Assembly (NCBI GenBank): GCA_029891345.1
Contig: CM057009.1
Span: 93,481,416-93,545,415, forward strand
Reading direction: 5' to 3'
DNA from: Dryococelus australis
Lineage: Eukaryota > Arthropoda > Insecta > Phasmatodea > Phasmatidae
Length of the DNA stretch: 64,000 nucleotides
Positions 1 through 11,749 of this stretch are shown here, in pieces. How positions within the stretch are numbered: position 1 is the stretch's first letter; each line of letters opens with the position of its first letter. The position numbers and the translations under genes are program-made. The notes below the pieces were generated by a model. That model was not told the origin of the DNA, searched no databases, and saw nothing but the letters and a program-made list of their open reading frames with translations.

Positions 1-665
1 GGCAACAAAAACAAGCAAAAATACTTCAAGTTTGGTACATTTCATGAAAAACTTATAACATATTAAATCATTGAAAATTTGTTGTAATTTAATTCCTCAT
101 TGTATTTTAGATAAACCCAACAATTTCCACATATGAGAGACTAACGTTTAGATCATTATTTGGGCATTATGTGCAGGACAAAAGGTGTGACAGTTTCAGC
201 CATCACGTGCAGAAAGGACTTTGTCTCTATGTTAGTTCAATGTAGATGTTAAATTGAAAACAAATACCCACCCCAATATGTCAGAAAAGGATTAGGTTTG
301 GGTTGCTCAATTAAAGGTTCATTAAGAAAATTATATATTTAATAAATATATCTAATAAATTTTGTGCCATTTTACAAAACAGTACAAAATCCCAAAAGGT
401 AATTATAAAAGTCTTTAAAAGTTTATCACAATCTCATACTAAGTTCCCCTTTAAATGCTTTACAATTACATTTTATGATTATTAAAATGATTACAACAAA
501 ATAGTAATAAGAGTTTATATAACTTGTTACAAGTTTGGTTGAGCAGCAATGCCCCCCCCCCCCTTAATTTTTCCTGCTTGTTAAAAGTCAGTGGCCTGTC
601 TCCTTGCACAAGGGAAAAACAGTCTTTATATACAATTCTCAAAATGTTCCAAATCAATTTAAAAC
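1..665. other. AT-rich stretch, no gene seen
   Basis: The stretch is AT-rich with stop codons in all frames and only chance-sized reading frames. A run of twelve C residues lies at about 552-563. I see no splice-bounded exon, transposon end or RNA gene here. Confidence 0.6.
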
Positions 666-709
666 GTTAACCATTTCTTAATGCTTCCTGGTGTGTCTGG
701 CTGGCCGGC

Positions 710-769
710 ACCTCATCATGGAGATTTGCAAGGGGAGGGACCTCATCATGGAGATTTGCAAGGGGAGGG
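710..769. repeat. perfect 30-bp tandem duplication
   Basis: The 30-base unit at 710-739, which begins acctcatcatgg, is repeated without a mismatch at 740-769. The perfect identity suggests a recent slippage or duplication event. It lies in a short GC-richer patch (about 680-900) that ends in a strong donor-like sequence, AAAG followed by GTAAGC, at about 876-885. I cannot show that the patch is an exon. Confidence 0.9.
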
Positions 770-944
770 GAAATGGCCAGCGAAGTTTCAAAGGAGGCAG
801 CTGGCCATGCTGTGTGTATTTGGCAGGCAGCAGCAGTCTTGCGAGCAGCAGTGGTTGAACGGGTCCCATTGCAGCAAAGGTAAGCTGTGTCCACGGCTCT
901 CATGTAGAAACAGCTTTCATAAGCACCGTGAACTTAGGCGTAGG

Positions 945-1060
945 TTCAATGTGACAGGTCCAACACAAGGGGTTACCAGGAAAGTTTTACAAAAGTTTAT
1001 ATTTGGCATTCTTATAGATTTTGAGATGTTCTTTCAGAATATTTAATTATCTACTGATAC
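945..1060 (-). repeat. dispersed repeat copy, inverted relative to the 3.3-3.8 kb copies
   Basis: The segment reading ggttaccaggaaagttttac and onward through a gatgttctttcagaat core is the reverse complement of about 3,700-3,790 and, more distantly, of 3,390-3,465. The shared text is a run of about 80 bases with mismatches. It therefore belongs to the same dispersed noncoding family. No protein is encoded. Confidence 0.65.
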
Positions 1061-1924
1061 AGCCATATTGGAAAAATGGCATCAAACATAAGTTCTCCAT
1101 TTTTGACTATCTGGCTAGTCACCGTATTTATGAAACAAAAATATTCATAGTATCTTTGACTTGTTGTTTTCCTTAATGTGTTTGTGCACAAAGCTTGTAA
1201 GTGGATGAACAGTTAAGGGAAGTGTGCTTTCCAAGTGGACTTATGGAATGGCATTCTTATACACTGTTTGCAATGGTCAAAATATTGTGCAATATACATT
1301 TTGCCAGTTTATCTCAAGATGAGAAGCTTACAGATTAATTGCAACAACATGAAAAAACTAAAGCATTAATTCTACCCACATATTTTCAGAATTGAGGGAA
1401 CTCATGTTGATAAGCTCTGGAATTGTCTAGGATAAATAGTTTAGTTGTTACGTGTAATAAGAATGTGATACTACTTGAATTTCAAGAATTGTCTGTGAAG
1501 ATTTACACACTATAGAATTCAAACAAAATGACACGGTTAAGCCACGTGGCATCATGAATGCGGGCATGCACATAGAATCTGTTGAAATCTCCATTGATCC
1601 ATTATTGATTTTCATTGAATGTGCATTGCAAACCAATATAATGATCAACTAGAAGAAATTCTCTGTTATGAACTTGTGCCCTTACCGTAACTGCTTTTCA
1701 ACAACGAATACAAGGCAAAAGTGTGTCAAATAATTCTTTATGTAAACATTGTCAGCAATGTACTGATAATATTAATTTTGAAGTGACTATATTTTTGATT
1801 TATGAATGATATTAATTGTATTGAGTTGTCTGGCATTGTAGTGAATCATTTGCATGTATTTGCAACAATTATGTCACATGCAGTGCAGTCGTAGTATACA
1901 TAGAATGATGTGATCATATTTGTT

Positions 1925-3060
1925 AGACATCCAGATCATGAAGCATATTGCAGTACCACATACAGGGAACAATTCCAATGATTATAAGTAGATGCTTCAA
2001 AAGTCATATTGTATGATGAGGAGATGATTCCAACTATGTTGCAAGAAAAATTCATGAGCAACAATGAGAACAAGAATTGCCTTATTAAGGTATTGAAGAG
2101 TAAAATTTCAAGCTGTGAACTTAATTGCTAGGCATTGCACAGAAGGTGCCAATGTGTTAATAATTAACATGTCAGTATTGTCTCCAACCTTCAATTCTGT
2201 AATAGATTTCTGCAAAGATATTGATCTTTTGATCGTTTTGCTTGCCTTAGCTACATGTATAAATGTATATTTTTTCAAACCTGCAAAAGGAAAAATGTTG
2301 CAACAGGCTCATTCAACTCAAAGTATTATTGAGAATACAGCCTCAGAAAACGTATTATTCTTGCATGCTTTCACTTGCTGTGATACATCAGCTATCTTCA
2401 ATTAGAGAAAACTAAAATTTATAAATGTCCTATAGGAAGACCCACATTTAGATGAGCTTCTGAAAGAAGTTAACATTTTTGAACAAAGAATCCTACAAAG
2501 AAATCGTTACTGAGGCTGGAGAACATTTCCTCCTTAAACTGTATGGCTGCAGTGACAAGCCTTTAAACAAGAACAGATATCAGTGCTTCATAAAATCAAT
2601 ACATAAAAGTAAGTTTAACCTCATATTGTTGCCACCCATGCAAGCAGCAACACAACAGCACTTGTTCTGCATATACACAAAGTTCAACAATGTTGCATAT
2701 TGACAAAGTAGAGCAGTGGAGATGGAAGATAAGCAAGAATGGGCTAATTAATCCCTGTCACTACACTCCTTGCTTTTGCTCTAGATGATTTCCTGATGCT
2801 CATGTATTGTGAATGCAGCAAGGGGTCCCTGGAGCTTGGAGATGCAAAAAGACAGGACTCAAATGCTCTCCATAATTAGCACAAACTATAACATTATCTG
2901 TAATAACATCCACGAAAGATGGTAGACAGTGATGAAGATGAAGACAATAGTACCATCCTGGAGCTGCTGTGTGACAGGATCAATGCAGGGAGTACTGAAG
3001 TTAAAGCCACTGGAGTGTTGATTGAAGAATACAATGAAGTTTTGCTCTTCATCTAGTGAA
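1925..3060 (+). pseudogene. decayed gene of the repetitive 'FLHAFT.CDT' protein family
   Basis: Blocks of recognisable protein lie in order on the + strand. Around 2,020-2,100 a segment resembles the 'QEKFLSN..N...LI..L' block. At 2,200-2,260 there is KDIDLLIVLLALAT, at about 2,360-2,395 VLFLHAFTCCDTSAIF, and at 2,515-2,700 a block reading GEHFLLKLYGCSDKPLNKNR and later ATQQHLFCIYTKF. At 2,780-2,900 a Cys-rich tail resembles the family's final 'CSKGC..CGCRKAGL.CS' block. Proteins of this type are multi-copy and uncharacterised in many arthropod and other animal genomes. I know the pattern but not a function. Several in-frame stops and frame changes separate the blocks, so the copy is dead. 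The downstream acidic stretch at about 2,920-3,050 (DSDEDEDNSTILELL) may be its C-terminal extension. Confidence 0.72.
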
Positions 3061-3264
3061 AACCTCATAAAAGTCTGGTCCATCGTGGACATAGAAGAGA
3101 AGAAATTTGCATTAAAATCCATTATTTCCACTTCAATCATTATGTGGATTAGGCATATTAGGGTTAACACAAAAAAGAACAGGCTATATACTCTATTTCA
3201 TGATTGTGTGGTAATGAATATTGTTTCCCCATACATGCAATTGAGTAAACTTTGCATCTCTAAT

Positions 3265-3790
3265 ACATAGAAATGGTGTACTTTATCAAGAAATTTAAAT
3301 GGAGCTAAACTACATATAAAGTTATTTGTTATAATGTGTTATATTATAATTTTTCCTATAAAATTAACTAAAACTGGTAAAGATAAAAGTTGGAAAAAGC
3401 ATCTCAAAATTCATAAGAATACCAAATATCAACACTTGAGCAAAACTTTTTTGTAACCCCTTTCTCTCCGTGTAGTAAATGTCTAGTTTAACTTTGTCCC
3501 CATGGTACGTGGAAATGGTTCAGTTTATCAAAAAAAAAAAAATGAAAAGGGACTAAATTATAGCAAATTTTCTATGTCGTAATATTTTATGTAACTGGTT
3601 TTTCTGTTAAACTGACCAAAACTGAAGTATATTTGGAAAGTGGGTTTTTGTGCCATTTTTTTTTAGATATGCTGGTGTTTGCGGCAAAGATATGAGCTGG
3701 CAGAGTAAAAATTTGGAAAGAACATTTCAAAAATTATAATAATGTCAAATATTAAATCTTCTGCAAAACTTTTCTGGCAACCCTCTTTTC
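3265..3790 (+). repeat. degenerate tandem pair of a ~240-260-bp noncoding unit
   Basis: Two diverged copies lie in the same orientation, roughly 3,265-3,480 and 3,505-3,790. The shared landmarks are aaatggt..a.tttatcaa at the start, an 'aactgaccaaaactg'-like centre, and a 'caaaacttttttgtaaccc' end. The second copy contains extra sequence around 3,650-3,700. A third copy lies inverted at 945-1,060. Confidence 0.6.
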
Positions 3791-4034
3791 CAGGACATTG
3801 CAACGCTCTGCCTATAGAGTGTGATAAACGCGGCATATGAACTAGCCCAGCATCACAATAAGTCAATATAAAAAAATGGACAAATCCAAAACCAACCTTC
3901 AAGACAGTGTGTTAAGAGTATTCCCCAACCCAAGCAGCAAAAACACATGAAAACCTTTTAGTTGTTTTATTATAGCATTTCTGTAGAAGTACAAAAATAT
4001 AAGAAACATCTATACACATGTAAGTTAAAAGTTA

Positions 4035-4222
4035 GGCGCTTCTTAAGCAAACAGACATGTGAAAGCACAATACAAACTTGTTATATTTCACAGATATGTG
4101 AACGTGCAATACAAACTTTATATGTTTTACTTATATTGAAAAATATGGTGCTTCTTAACCAAACAGATATGTGTAAGTGCAATGCCAACTTGTATGTTTT
4201 ACTTATATTGATAAATGTTTTA
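4035..4222. repeat. degenerate short tandem repeat, about 3 units of 55-70 bp
   Basis: The blocks 'cttcttaa.caaacagayatgtg', 'aagtgcaatacaaactt' and 'tatgttttacttatattga' recur in order across this stretch. Flanking DNA (3,800-4,035 and 4,222-4,400) is AT-rich without any gene I can support. Confidence 0.55.
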
Positions 4223-4399
4223 CAAAATAGATATATCTTTTGTCTTTTTGGATCACACTGCTAGAACTTTTCCAAATATCTAAATTCCTCCACACTCTTA
4301 GAAACATCTAGTATCTCTGAGGGGAAAAATTATAAAAATGATTTTTTAATCATTTAATTTCTTCCTGGCTAACCAGCCCTAAACTAAAGCCATTCATTC

Positions 4400-5880
4400 T
4401 CGAAAGATGGAGCATGATGCATGTCCAATTAGACTGACTGGATACGGTAGTTACAGATTTTACTCGTTAGACCAAAAGCGACTTGGGTAGCGGGGATGAG
4501 GCGAGGAGTATTGGCTAGTTTTGATACACTCTCGCCTCTAGTTAGGTAGTTGAGGTAAGTTTAGTCTTAAGCTGGGTGAATGCCTGCATGAATGTCCCCA
4601 AAGTTGTGCTTCTTTCGTCCAGAAGACCAAGTTGTCCCAACCTAGGCAAACTTCCACTCCAGTTAAGAAGCCGTAGAGAACAGGGTGATTCTTGTAGCTG
4701 GTACGAGCACACGGTGGAAACTTAATTAATACTACTGGTGCAGGTACAACTGCTTGACATCTGAGTTTGGCAGCGTGGACCCGTTCTGCCTGTCTATCCT
4801 GCATAGGATAGGGTGATACTATCCTCAGCCAGGTAGCAGGGTGAGCCAGGTGTTGCTCTCTATGTCTCCTACCACTCCTCTCATGAGGCATATGTTAACA
4901 GTTCTATAAATCACGCAGTGCACTGAAACGGAAATACTAACAGTTGTACCCCAATAGTGACTTGTCGGCCAGCTTGATAACAATCCCCACTGATCCCCCA
5001 CCATAGGCAGACTGATCAGGGACGTTTAGTCGGAGTCACGCCAAGCCTCTACTGGTTGTGCGTCTACCCAGAATACCCAGCAGCACTGCAGGTCACCGTC
5101 ACCGCACACTAATAATGTGAGTGGTGCAACGCTACCCGAGTGTGTCGTGTCTTCTGGTGTGAAGGTGTTACTAGTGGTTGGAGCATTACTGTTTCTTCCC
5201 CACAAGCACTAATAGTGGTGTGTGTTTGATGGGAAGAAACAGGTAGCCGTCTAATGTGTATGCCTTAGTTCGGTTTAATAACTTCCCCTGGTTCCGTTGG
5301 CAGTGAACATCGTAATCTACCTCCAACAGTGAATACAGATATATACTCTGGAAATAAAAGTAGCAAAGTAGAAAGCAACGTATGTTTATTGAAAATTCAA
5401 TAGTCACGTGGTCTGTGCTACCTCCTACGAAGTCGAGGATAGCTGAAGGTAACTGTGAGGTTCCAGGTGTAGGTGACCTGGTTCTAAATAAATGGGAAAA
5501 GCTGATTCTAGACGAAAATAAGAGTTTCAGTTAAACTACCAATTAAAGGTGTCTAGAGGAGACAAATTAAGTTAAAAGAAGAAAGTTCGGGTTTGTATGT
5601 TGCCGGGTTGACTGGTCATCGATGTACGTAGTTGGTTGCTGCAAAGGCGTACTTGTAGGCTTTGAACTTCTCTCGAGCTCCCGAGCACTAAGAGTGCTGT
5701 GGGCGGTGCAAGAGATGAGAAAGAATGACCCCAGAGCTCGGCTGCGACCGGACTTACATAGTGGTAGCTCGTAGGCTGTCTCGGCATGGAGGCCGGGGGG
5801 GGGGGGGTGACATGTACTCCTAGGCGATGAGTCGAAGTCATATTATAATAGGTGTAGAAGCGGCATGCGTCAAGCATGAC
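4400..5880. other. GC-rich block of unknown origin
   Basis: Base composition rises sharply here against an AT-rich surround and drops again at about 5,880. Reading frames on the minus strand (4,538-4,891 and 5,572-5,877) lack recognisable domains. The block contains a run of G at about 5,791-5,803, a short inverted tcctgcataggata motif near 4,800, and an AATAAA at about 5,491. The abrupt composition change suggests an inserted repeat or a regulatory/UTR-type region. No terminal repeats were found, so I do not assign it to a family. Confidence 0.35.
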
Positions 5881-7255
5881 TTAGCTACTTGGTTGTGAAA
5901 TTACTACTGATTGTACAAGTTTTGTCCAAGCCATCAAAAGGCTTTATAAGGAGAAAAATATAAAAAGTGTTACTACTACTTGAAAAACCTTGCCATTTCT
6001 CTACAATTAAAATGTATTGTTTCAGATAAGAATTACTAGCATATCGGTATTTCTCAAACCATCTGAAGGCTATATTTATTACAAATTGAAAACATTATTT
6101 TTCCTGCAAAATTCTTTTTGCAATCACAAGTGCTAATTTTATCTCCAAAAACTTAATGGCTGCATAAATTTCCTACCAGCCATTGATATTCTCTATTCAC
6201 TTGACTAGAATTAATTTTAAAATTTCCAAAATTATAAATGATGATGTGGTTCTGCTGTAGGAAAACTAATGGGAGTTCGCAGCAAACACTAGCTTGGACT
6301 AGCTTAGTGAGAAGTTGTGAGACACTCTGAATTAATGTAAACACTTGAAAGTTTGTTGATCTAGGAGTGCCAACAGAAAATAAATGAAAGATAATGAATG
6401 TTAACTGAAGTTTATTGCTGTCTTTTCACAAACAATTGACTTTCGTACGCTGTCCGAAATATTGCATCAAATAAACGTGGTCCAATCATGGCTTCGCAAA
6501 ATACACTAATGTCTAAAAATAGCCTGTGAACTCTGATGATGTGGGTCTCAAAACCAAAGTATTACAATGCGTGCATGAGCTGTCACGTTGGCCTACTGTC
6601 ACATCAGTATACTGAGTTTCGTCAAATGGTGCAACACGCGGCTGTGACTCGCTAATAACTCCTTGGAAAAGTTATACTGTAATCCTGTGATGATATTATT
6701 ACTGATGCGATGACTTGAATAAAATAATAAATTTGAAAACACGAACATGTTCAAAATATAAACAAATTCTTATTGCCACGATCTCCTGAATTTTAAATCA
6801 ATTTCTATACTTTACACAGAAATATAGTAAATAAAAATAATTCCTAAAAATATAAATTATATTATATTGCAATGCTACAATGTATTAGCTGTACTGGTGT
6901 CTCCCTAGCAATTCATTTACCATTAAAAACATTGTTTGTTTTCTTACAGAATATTGATACAAATTGATTCCAAGTAAAAATTATTAAACCAGAATTGGTG
7001 AAAACTCACGCCAAAAATCTTTAAAAATCTGGTTTTAAAATTTATCATTTCCAGGTCCATTAAAAATTATGGCAAAACTTGATACTTTTTACAATGTCAC
7101 ATTTTTCTAAAAAGGAAAAAGGCAAGTTTAAAAAGTTATCTTGCACTTTGATATGGCGCCTATTTTCAAAGTTTGTGGTACAAGGACTTCAGCAAGTCCT
7201 TCCTATTCCTGACCATAAGGGTCATATTGAGAAATTCCAATATCACAGGTTCATA
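5880..7255. other. AT-rich stretch, no gene seen
   Basis: All frames are broken at short intervals. No transposon motif, tRNA-like box or splice-bounded exon was recognised. Confidence 0.55.
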
Positions 7256-7259
7256 CTTA

Positions 7260-7800
7260 ACTCATGTCTGAAGCTCCCAGGGCCGCCGTTCACCTCGACT
7301 GAGGTCGCTCTGGGAGCACATATACCCAATAATTTACATTATCTCAGAGGGGTGTACCCCTAATTGATTAGCCAATAAGATGACATTCTCCATAATGTTC
7401 TTCACTAAACACTTTAAGCGGAACTGATGTCAGAAACTCCTGGCCACGTGGAACTGCATAGGCCATGACGTCATGCTTCCGTGCACCTGGCGGCAGCCTG
7501 CTCAAGCGGCAGTACTCAGGGTGCCACGTACATGGACGGTCGTGCTGCAGGATGGCTGTCGATTTGTACCTGTACTTTGTCGAAGACAAAGTCCGTCGCA
7601 GAACTTCAAGGGTTCACAGAACTCCAGGTTGGTGGTTTAAAGTAATTGTGCGTAGATTTCATAACAAATTCACCATTAATTACGGCAAAAAACAGAGTTC
7701 AGTTTGCAAAAAAAAATTTGTGTCTGGAGACGTGAAGGCAGCAAGTCTTGGCGGTTGGTCGAGTGGTGAAATAGAAAATGTCGTACGATGAGGGGAAGGG
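7260..7800 (+). promoter_or_regulatory. CpG-containing patch with CRE palindrome and short ORF; possible promoter/first exon
   Basis: The block is locally GC-richer than its surround. It contains the perfect 12-base palindrome CATGACGTCATG at 7,464-7,475, whose core TGACGTCA is the consensus cAMP-response element. A CACGTG E-box lies at about 7,445. An ATG at 7,552 opens a frame beginning MAVDLYLYFVEDKVRRR that stays open to 7,791, with a GT donor-like site at about 7,628. Another open frame at 7,079-7,363 ends just upstream. Neither frame shows a domain I know. CREB binding and promoter activity are inferences from sequence only. Confidence 0.25.
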
Positions 7801-7999
7801 GGGGGGATAAAATAAAATACATGGAAAATTAAACCTCCTGTCTGAACATAATAACTAGACTACTCAGGATAAGAGCAGTAAAGGAAATAGACATTCATGG
7901 AAGTATAGCAGCAAGTAGTACCTAAAAGTAGTGCAAAATTTTACATAAATAGGGTTCTTTACTTATCTAGCAATTTACATTCTCAGAAAGTATCCATTA

Positions 8000-8277
8000 C
8001 AGAGAGAGTTACTGAAGAGATTTGGGCAGCTCTTAACAGCGAGGTCTTGAGAACCGATGAGGGTGATTGAGGTAAGTAGTAACAGCACCAGAATGAAATG
8101 GTTGGGAGAAACAGGAAATCCCTGATAAAACCCGCAGACAAACAGCATCGTCCAGCATCATTCCTACATGCAAAAATCTGGGTGTGACCCGGCCAGGGAT
8201 TGAGCCTGATTCGCCTTGGTGGGAGGCATGCAGGCTAACTGCTCAGCTACCAGCTATGGCTGCCTCTCCATTACAGA
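8000..8277 (-). repeat. tRNA-headed SINE, near full length
   Basis: Read on the minus strand, the head at about 8,275-8,195 resembles a tRNA. It has an A-box-like TAGCTGAGCAGTTAGCC and a B-box-like GGCTCAATCCC. The body then includes 'tttgtctgcgggtttta' and 'ttctggtgctgttac', and the tail is 'aagagctgcccaaatctctt'. The body and tail recur in direct orientation at 61,125-61,320, which shows that this is a dispersed repeat. Pol III-transcribed, LINE-mobilised SINEs have this architecture. I do not assign a named family. Confidence 0.75.
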
Positions 8278-8873
8278 AAATATCCATTTATTATATCATG
8301 TTCTGCTATAAAAAAGCAGTTTTAAAGCAAAAAGGTAATTTTTTCAATCTTATAAAAATGACTACATTTTATGTATTACTTGTCTCTTGGGGGTCTATGT
8401 ATGTGGGATAAAAATTGTTCGCAATTAAATTATAGGACCAAATGTTGTACAAAAATAATTTCTGTTACTGGAATGGTTGTGAGTTTATGTAGAATTAATA
8501 ACCATTTTGTGTGAACGTTTTTTTTTCTTCTAAATCCAAGCATTTTTGTGTTTCACAATTTCTAATGTGTAATTAATGTAATTTTTATATTTCCAAAAAT
8601 TTTAGGATTATTTGCAATACTTGATTTTTGTAAGCATGTGATCACACATTATGACCAGAAAATGTCATGTTGCGTGACATAAATATAAAATATTTAAACA
8701 ATTTTTTACTGAAAATAATGTACGTATAAACAACAGTAAAAAGCACTAAAAATACAAATGCATTTTTTGCTTTTCCTTATTCTGCTATCGCCATTTGTAT
8801 CTGGTCATGTGGTAGCATAATATTATAGTCCGTAGGCCCGTGTTGATGTGTCCTCGGGGCTAGCGTTGTCTTG

Positions 8874-9008
8874 GCATTCTTTTGCTGTGGGTGTTTGCAA
8901 ATTGCCCTGAAAATAGCTGCATCTACCTACGGTGCATTAAGCAATTCTTTTGCTGTCAGTGTTTGCAAACTGTCCTAAAAATGGCTGCATCTACCTATGG
9001 TGCATTAT
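8874..9008. repeat. 67/68-bp tandem duplication
   Basis: The unit at 8,874-8,940 (gcattcttttgctgtgggtg onward) is repeated at 8,941-9,008 with about eight differences. Both copies end in ctacggtgcatta-like text. This is an old local duplication with no coding evidence. Confidence 0.85.
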
Positions 9009-9039
9009 GCAAGTATGTTGGTTGAAAGACAGGTTCACA

Positions 9040-9150
9040 CTAGTGCCTAACATAATAAGGCAGCTCCCAACAGCTAGAAGGCCGTGGATTCAGTCCCAAC
9101 TCATTTTCCTGGGTGTGGTTTATTCCAAGTGGTTTTCAATGAAGATCACT
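9040..9150 (+). repeat. SINE-like fragment (weak)
   Basis: A B-box-like 'gtggattcagtccca' is followed by 'ctgggtgtggtttattcc'. This arrangement is common just downstream of tRNA-derived heads in arthropod SINEs and resembles the 47.1 kb copy. No complete A box is visible. Confidence 0.3.
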
Positions 9151-9459
9151 GTTAATATTTTGTGTTGTCTTAAGCTGTATTACATGGCCCAAAAGTAACA
9201 CACATTTACACCACATGAAAGGTAAAATCTTTGAAAATTATTCACAGAATAGAAAAATGTTAACAGTCCCACAAGTATTAAACGTGCAATGAAAACAGAA
9301 CTACAGACATGACATAAAACTGTCAGCAACTTAACAGCCACTCTCTCTAACATCTTTGTAAAATAAATAAATAAATAAATGCTCATGGTGGGCTGGAGTG
9401 CAAGACATCACTTTTCAATAAAATATGTAGAATGTAGCTTGGTGATTTGTTCTGATCCT

Positions 9460-9483
9460 CCCCCCCCCCCCCCCCCCCCCCCC
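9460..9483. repeat. 24-base poly-C run
   Basis: There is an uninterrupted C homopolymer. Similar G/C runs occur at about 552, 5,791, 30,825, 35,400, 39,224 and 47,260. Assembled lengths of such runs are often unreliable. Confidence 0.95.
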
Positions 9484-9489
9484 GTTTTA

Positions 9490-10895
9490 AGTTTCTCTTT
9501 CTGCACTGTGTTTCCACAGTATTTGTGCCACTTTGATTCTACAAGCACTGTCAGGGGCATTAGCCTGAAAAAAAAACCTTTAGTGATTTTTTGTCATTGA
9601 GAAAACAATTTTGGGAGGGCTGTGAAAAAAAAAAAATCTTTAGTTTGATTCAATTGATTGGAAGAAAGTGTGATTAATCCAGTTAAAATGTTGACTGATG
9701 TGTCGCTGACCTAATAACAATTCTTTTACTTCCTTACCGTTTTCATATATAGATAGTGATGGTAGGTCAAAGAGACAGTGTAAGTTGGATATAACTTAGC
9801 ACTCCCAAAACAACTCCTTTAGCATAGATAAAACACAGTACTGAAGTAATGAAATTACCATTTAGATCAGTTTCGTGCAATATCATGAAATGAATATATG
9901 AAATGAATATCACTGGTGGATTTGAAAGAAATATTTATGAAATAATAAGTAAATTCAGTAATACTGACCACTGAATACCATAAATTGTACGAATTAAAAT
10001 AAAATTTAAAATTACTGTGAATGTAAGAAAACAAGTTACAATAAAACATTTGGATGGTTCTCAATAACAGCGTAACAAAATATGTATGGTAAGGATATCA
10101 AAAGTTTAAAATTCCATGATCAGTTATACAGTTTAGCTCATGAACATGGAGAAACATTTAGCCAAGTGAAGCAGATCAAAATAACCAATAAGGAAGAATT
10201 TTAGTGGTTTATAGTCTGGTTGTAAAAAATATAGTTTCTTGAAGTACAGATAGTTCGGAAATCAAATCTCAACGTGCACTTGGAAAATATTATATTTCCA
10301 GTGCTGTAAAGTTACAACATATTTGCAGATACTTTTGTGTTGATAAAAAAAAGGTAGCTGCAGCCAGATATTCGGTTTCCAAAATTAACATTTTATATCA
10401 GGACTTCAACCAAACCTTAGAAGCTTCTTCTTTTGAAAGTTAAACCAGGAAAAGGAAGGTGGCCATAGCAGCATTGAAATTTAGTAAGTTGAACACTTAA
10501 TTATTTAGATAAAACTATTTAAATGTGCTGCCAAAGTGCACACATTAAATCTCAAACAGAAGATTCATACTGCAAAAAGAAATAATTACTGACCTTTATA
10601 AAATATAAAGATTTTGTTAAATAAAACATAATTAAATGATATCAATGTTACAGGTGAAGTTGTTGGCAGCCATGAGAGAGACAGTATGTACAAAGATGGC
10701 ATCAATGGGTGTAGATACTTTGTATCAATCGTAGCAAGATTTCTAAATAGAGATGTAACAATCCAGTAATAACATGAATTGTAATTATAAATAAACATCA
10801 CTAAGTACTGAGCTCTAAGAGGAAAAACAAACTACCTAACTTTACTAATAAATTGTAAATAAAAATGGTAAACATAAACACACATATTTAAAAAT
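9490..10895. other. AT-rich stretch, no gene seen
   Basis: No reading frame here has a domain I recognise. A short + strand stretch near 10,640-10,750 (GCRYFVSIVARFLNR) vaguely recalls a Copia integrase block, but the match is too short to annotate. Confidence 0.5.
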
Positions 10896-10899
10896 AATT

Positions 10900-11375
10900 G
10901 ACTTTAATGAACCTATTACAGCATGCTTAAATACTTTGGCTATTACTATTGTAGCTTCATTCAGGCTGTGGCAGTTCATCAGCAGCATCAGGATTGTCAA
11001 CGAGTTCTTGCAGCTTCTTGGTGTTTTTGCAAGAGCAACAAGAACTTCATCATCTGCCTTGGATGTTGGTGAAGCTTGCTTGTGTAACAGTGCTGGCAAT
11101 GATCTAATTGACATTCAGCACCACATTCTGAAATCTTTAACTCATAGACTCTTGCAGCCTTAATGCTATACAAGATCGCTTTATAGAAAACGTTGTAATT
11201 GGATTGCCATTGTACAATGATATAAACCCATTGACACTTTTTGTATCCTTACTGTCACCAACCCAGTCTGCATCAGAATAACCAACCAGTTCACTAGATC
11301 CCCTTTTATAGGTTAGGTCTAAATCTTGAGTATCCTTTAGGTATCATAAAATGCATTTCGCTGCCTTCCTGGAAA
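10900..11375 (-). mobile_element. Copia-type (Ty1/Copia) retrotransposon fossil: RNase H region
   Basis: On the minus strand, 11,375-11,160 reads YLKDTQDLDLTYKRGSSELV and continues GYSDADWVGDSKDTKSV. This is the characteristic start of the Copia RNase H domain ('YLKGT.DLGL.Y......L.GYSDADWAGD...RKSTSGY'). Weaker similarity continues down to about 10,900. Only this end of pol remains: no LTR, integrase or RT was recognised. It is a broken remnant with several interruptions and looks old. Confidence 0.8.
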
Positions 11376-11509
11376 AGAAAGGACAGGGCATCCTGTTACT
11401 GATAAGTACATACATCAATTTACAAACTAGATTTCTGTAAGGAACTTAACTATTTACACAACTTACCAAGGAGCAACAACTAGGTTAAAATGTGTACAGC
11501 GATGTTTGA

Positions 11510-11745
11510 TTTTTCGTGTTTTTTCCAAGTTATGATTTTTAATAATAATTTTTTTTAATGATTTAAAATGATTTTCCATTATATTTTGGGTGATTTTCAA
11601 CATTTTTAGGTATTTTTGAATATTTTTTTTGTGATTTTCGAAGTCTGTGTATGATTTTTTAAAGATTTCCTTGTGCAATTATCAAAGATTTCCTTGTGAT
11701 TTTCAAAGATTTTCTATTGATTTTCGAAGATTTAGGTGATTCCCA
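11510..11745. repeat. T-rich degenerate short tandem repeat
   Basis: Imperfect repeats of 'gattttc.aagattt(c)cttgt', with a period of about 20-25 bases, run through this stretch. The clearest units lie at 11,655-11,745. No function is evident. Confidence 0.55.
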
Positions 11746-11749
11746 GAGA

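Noticed and set aside
10640-10750. GCRYFVSIVARFLNR, resembling a Copia integrase block
   Set aside because: The match is too short, and it lies on the opposite strand from the Copia RNase H fossil nearby.
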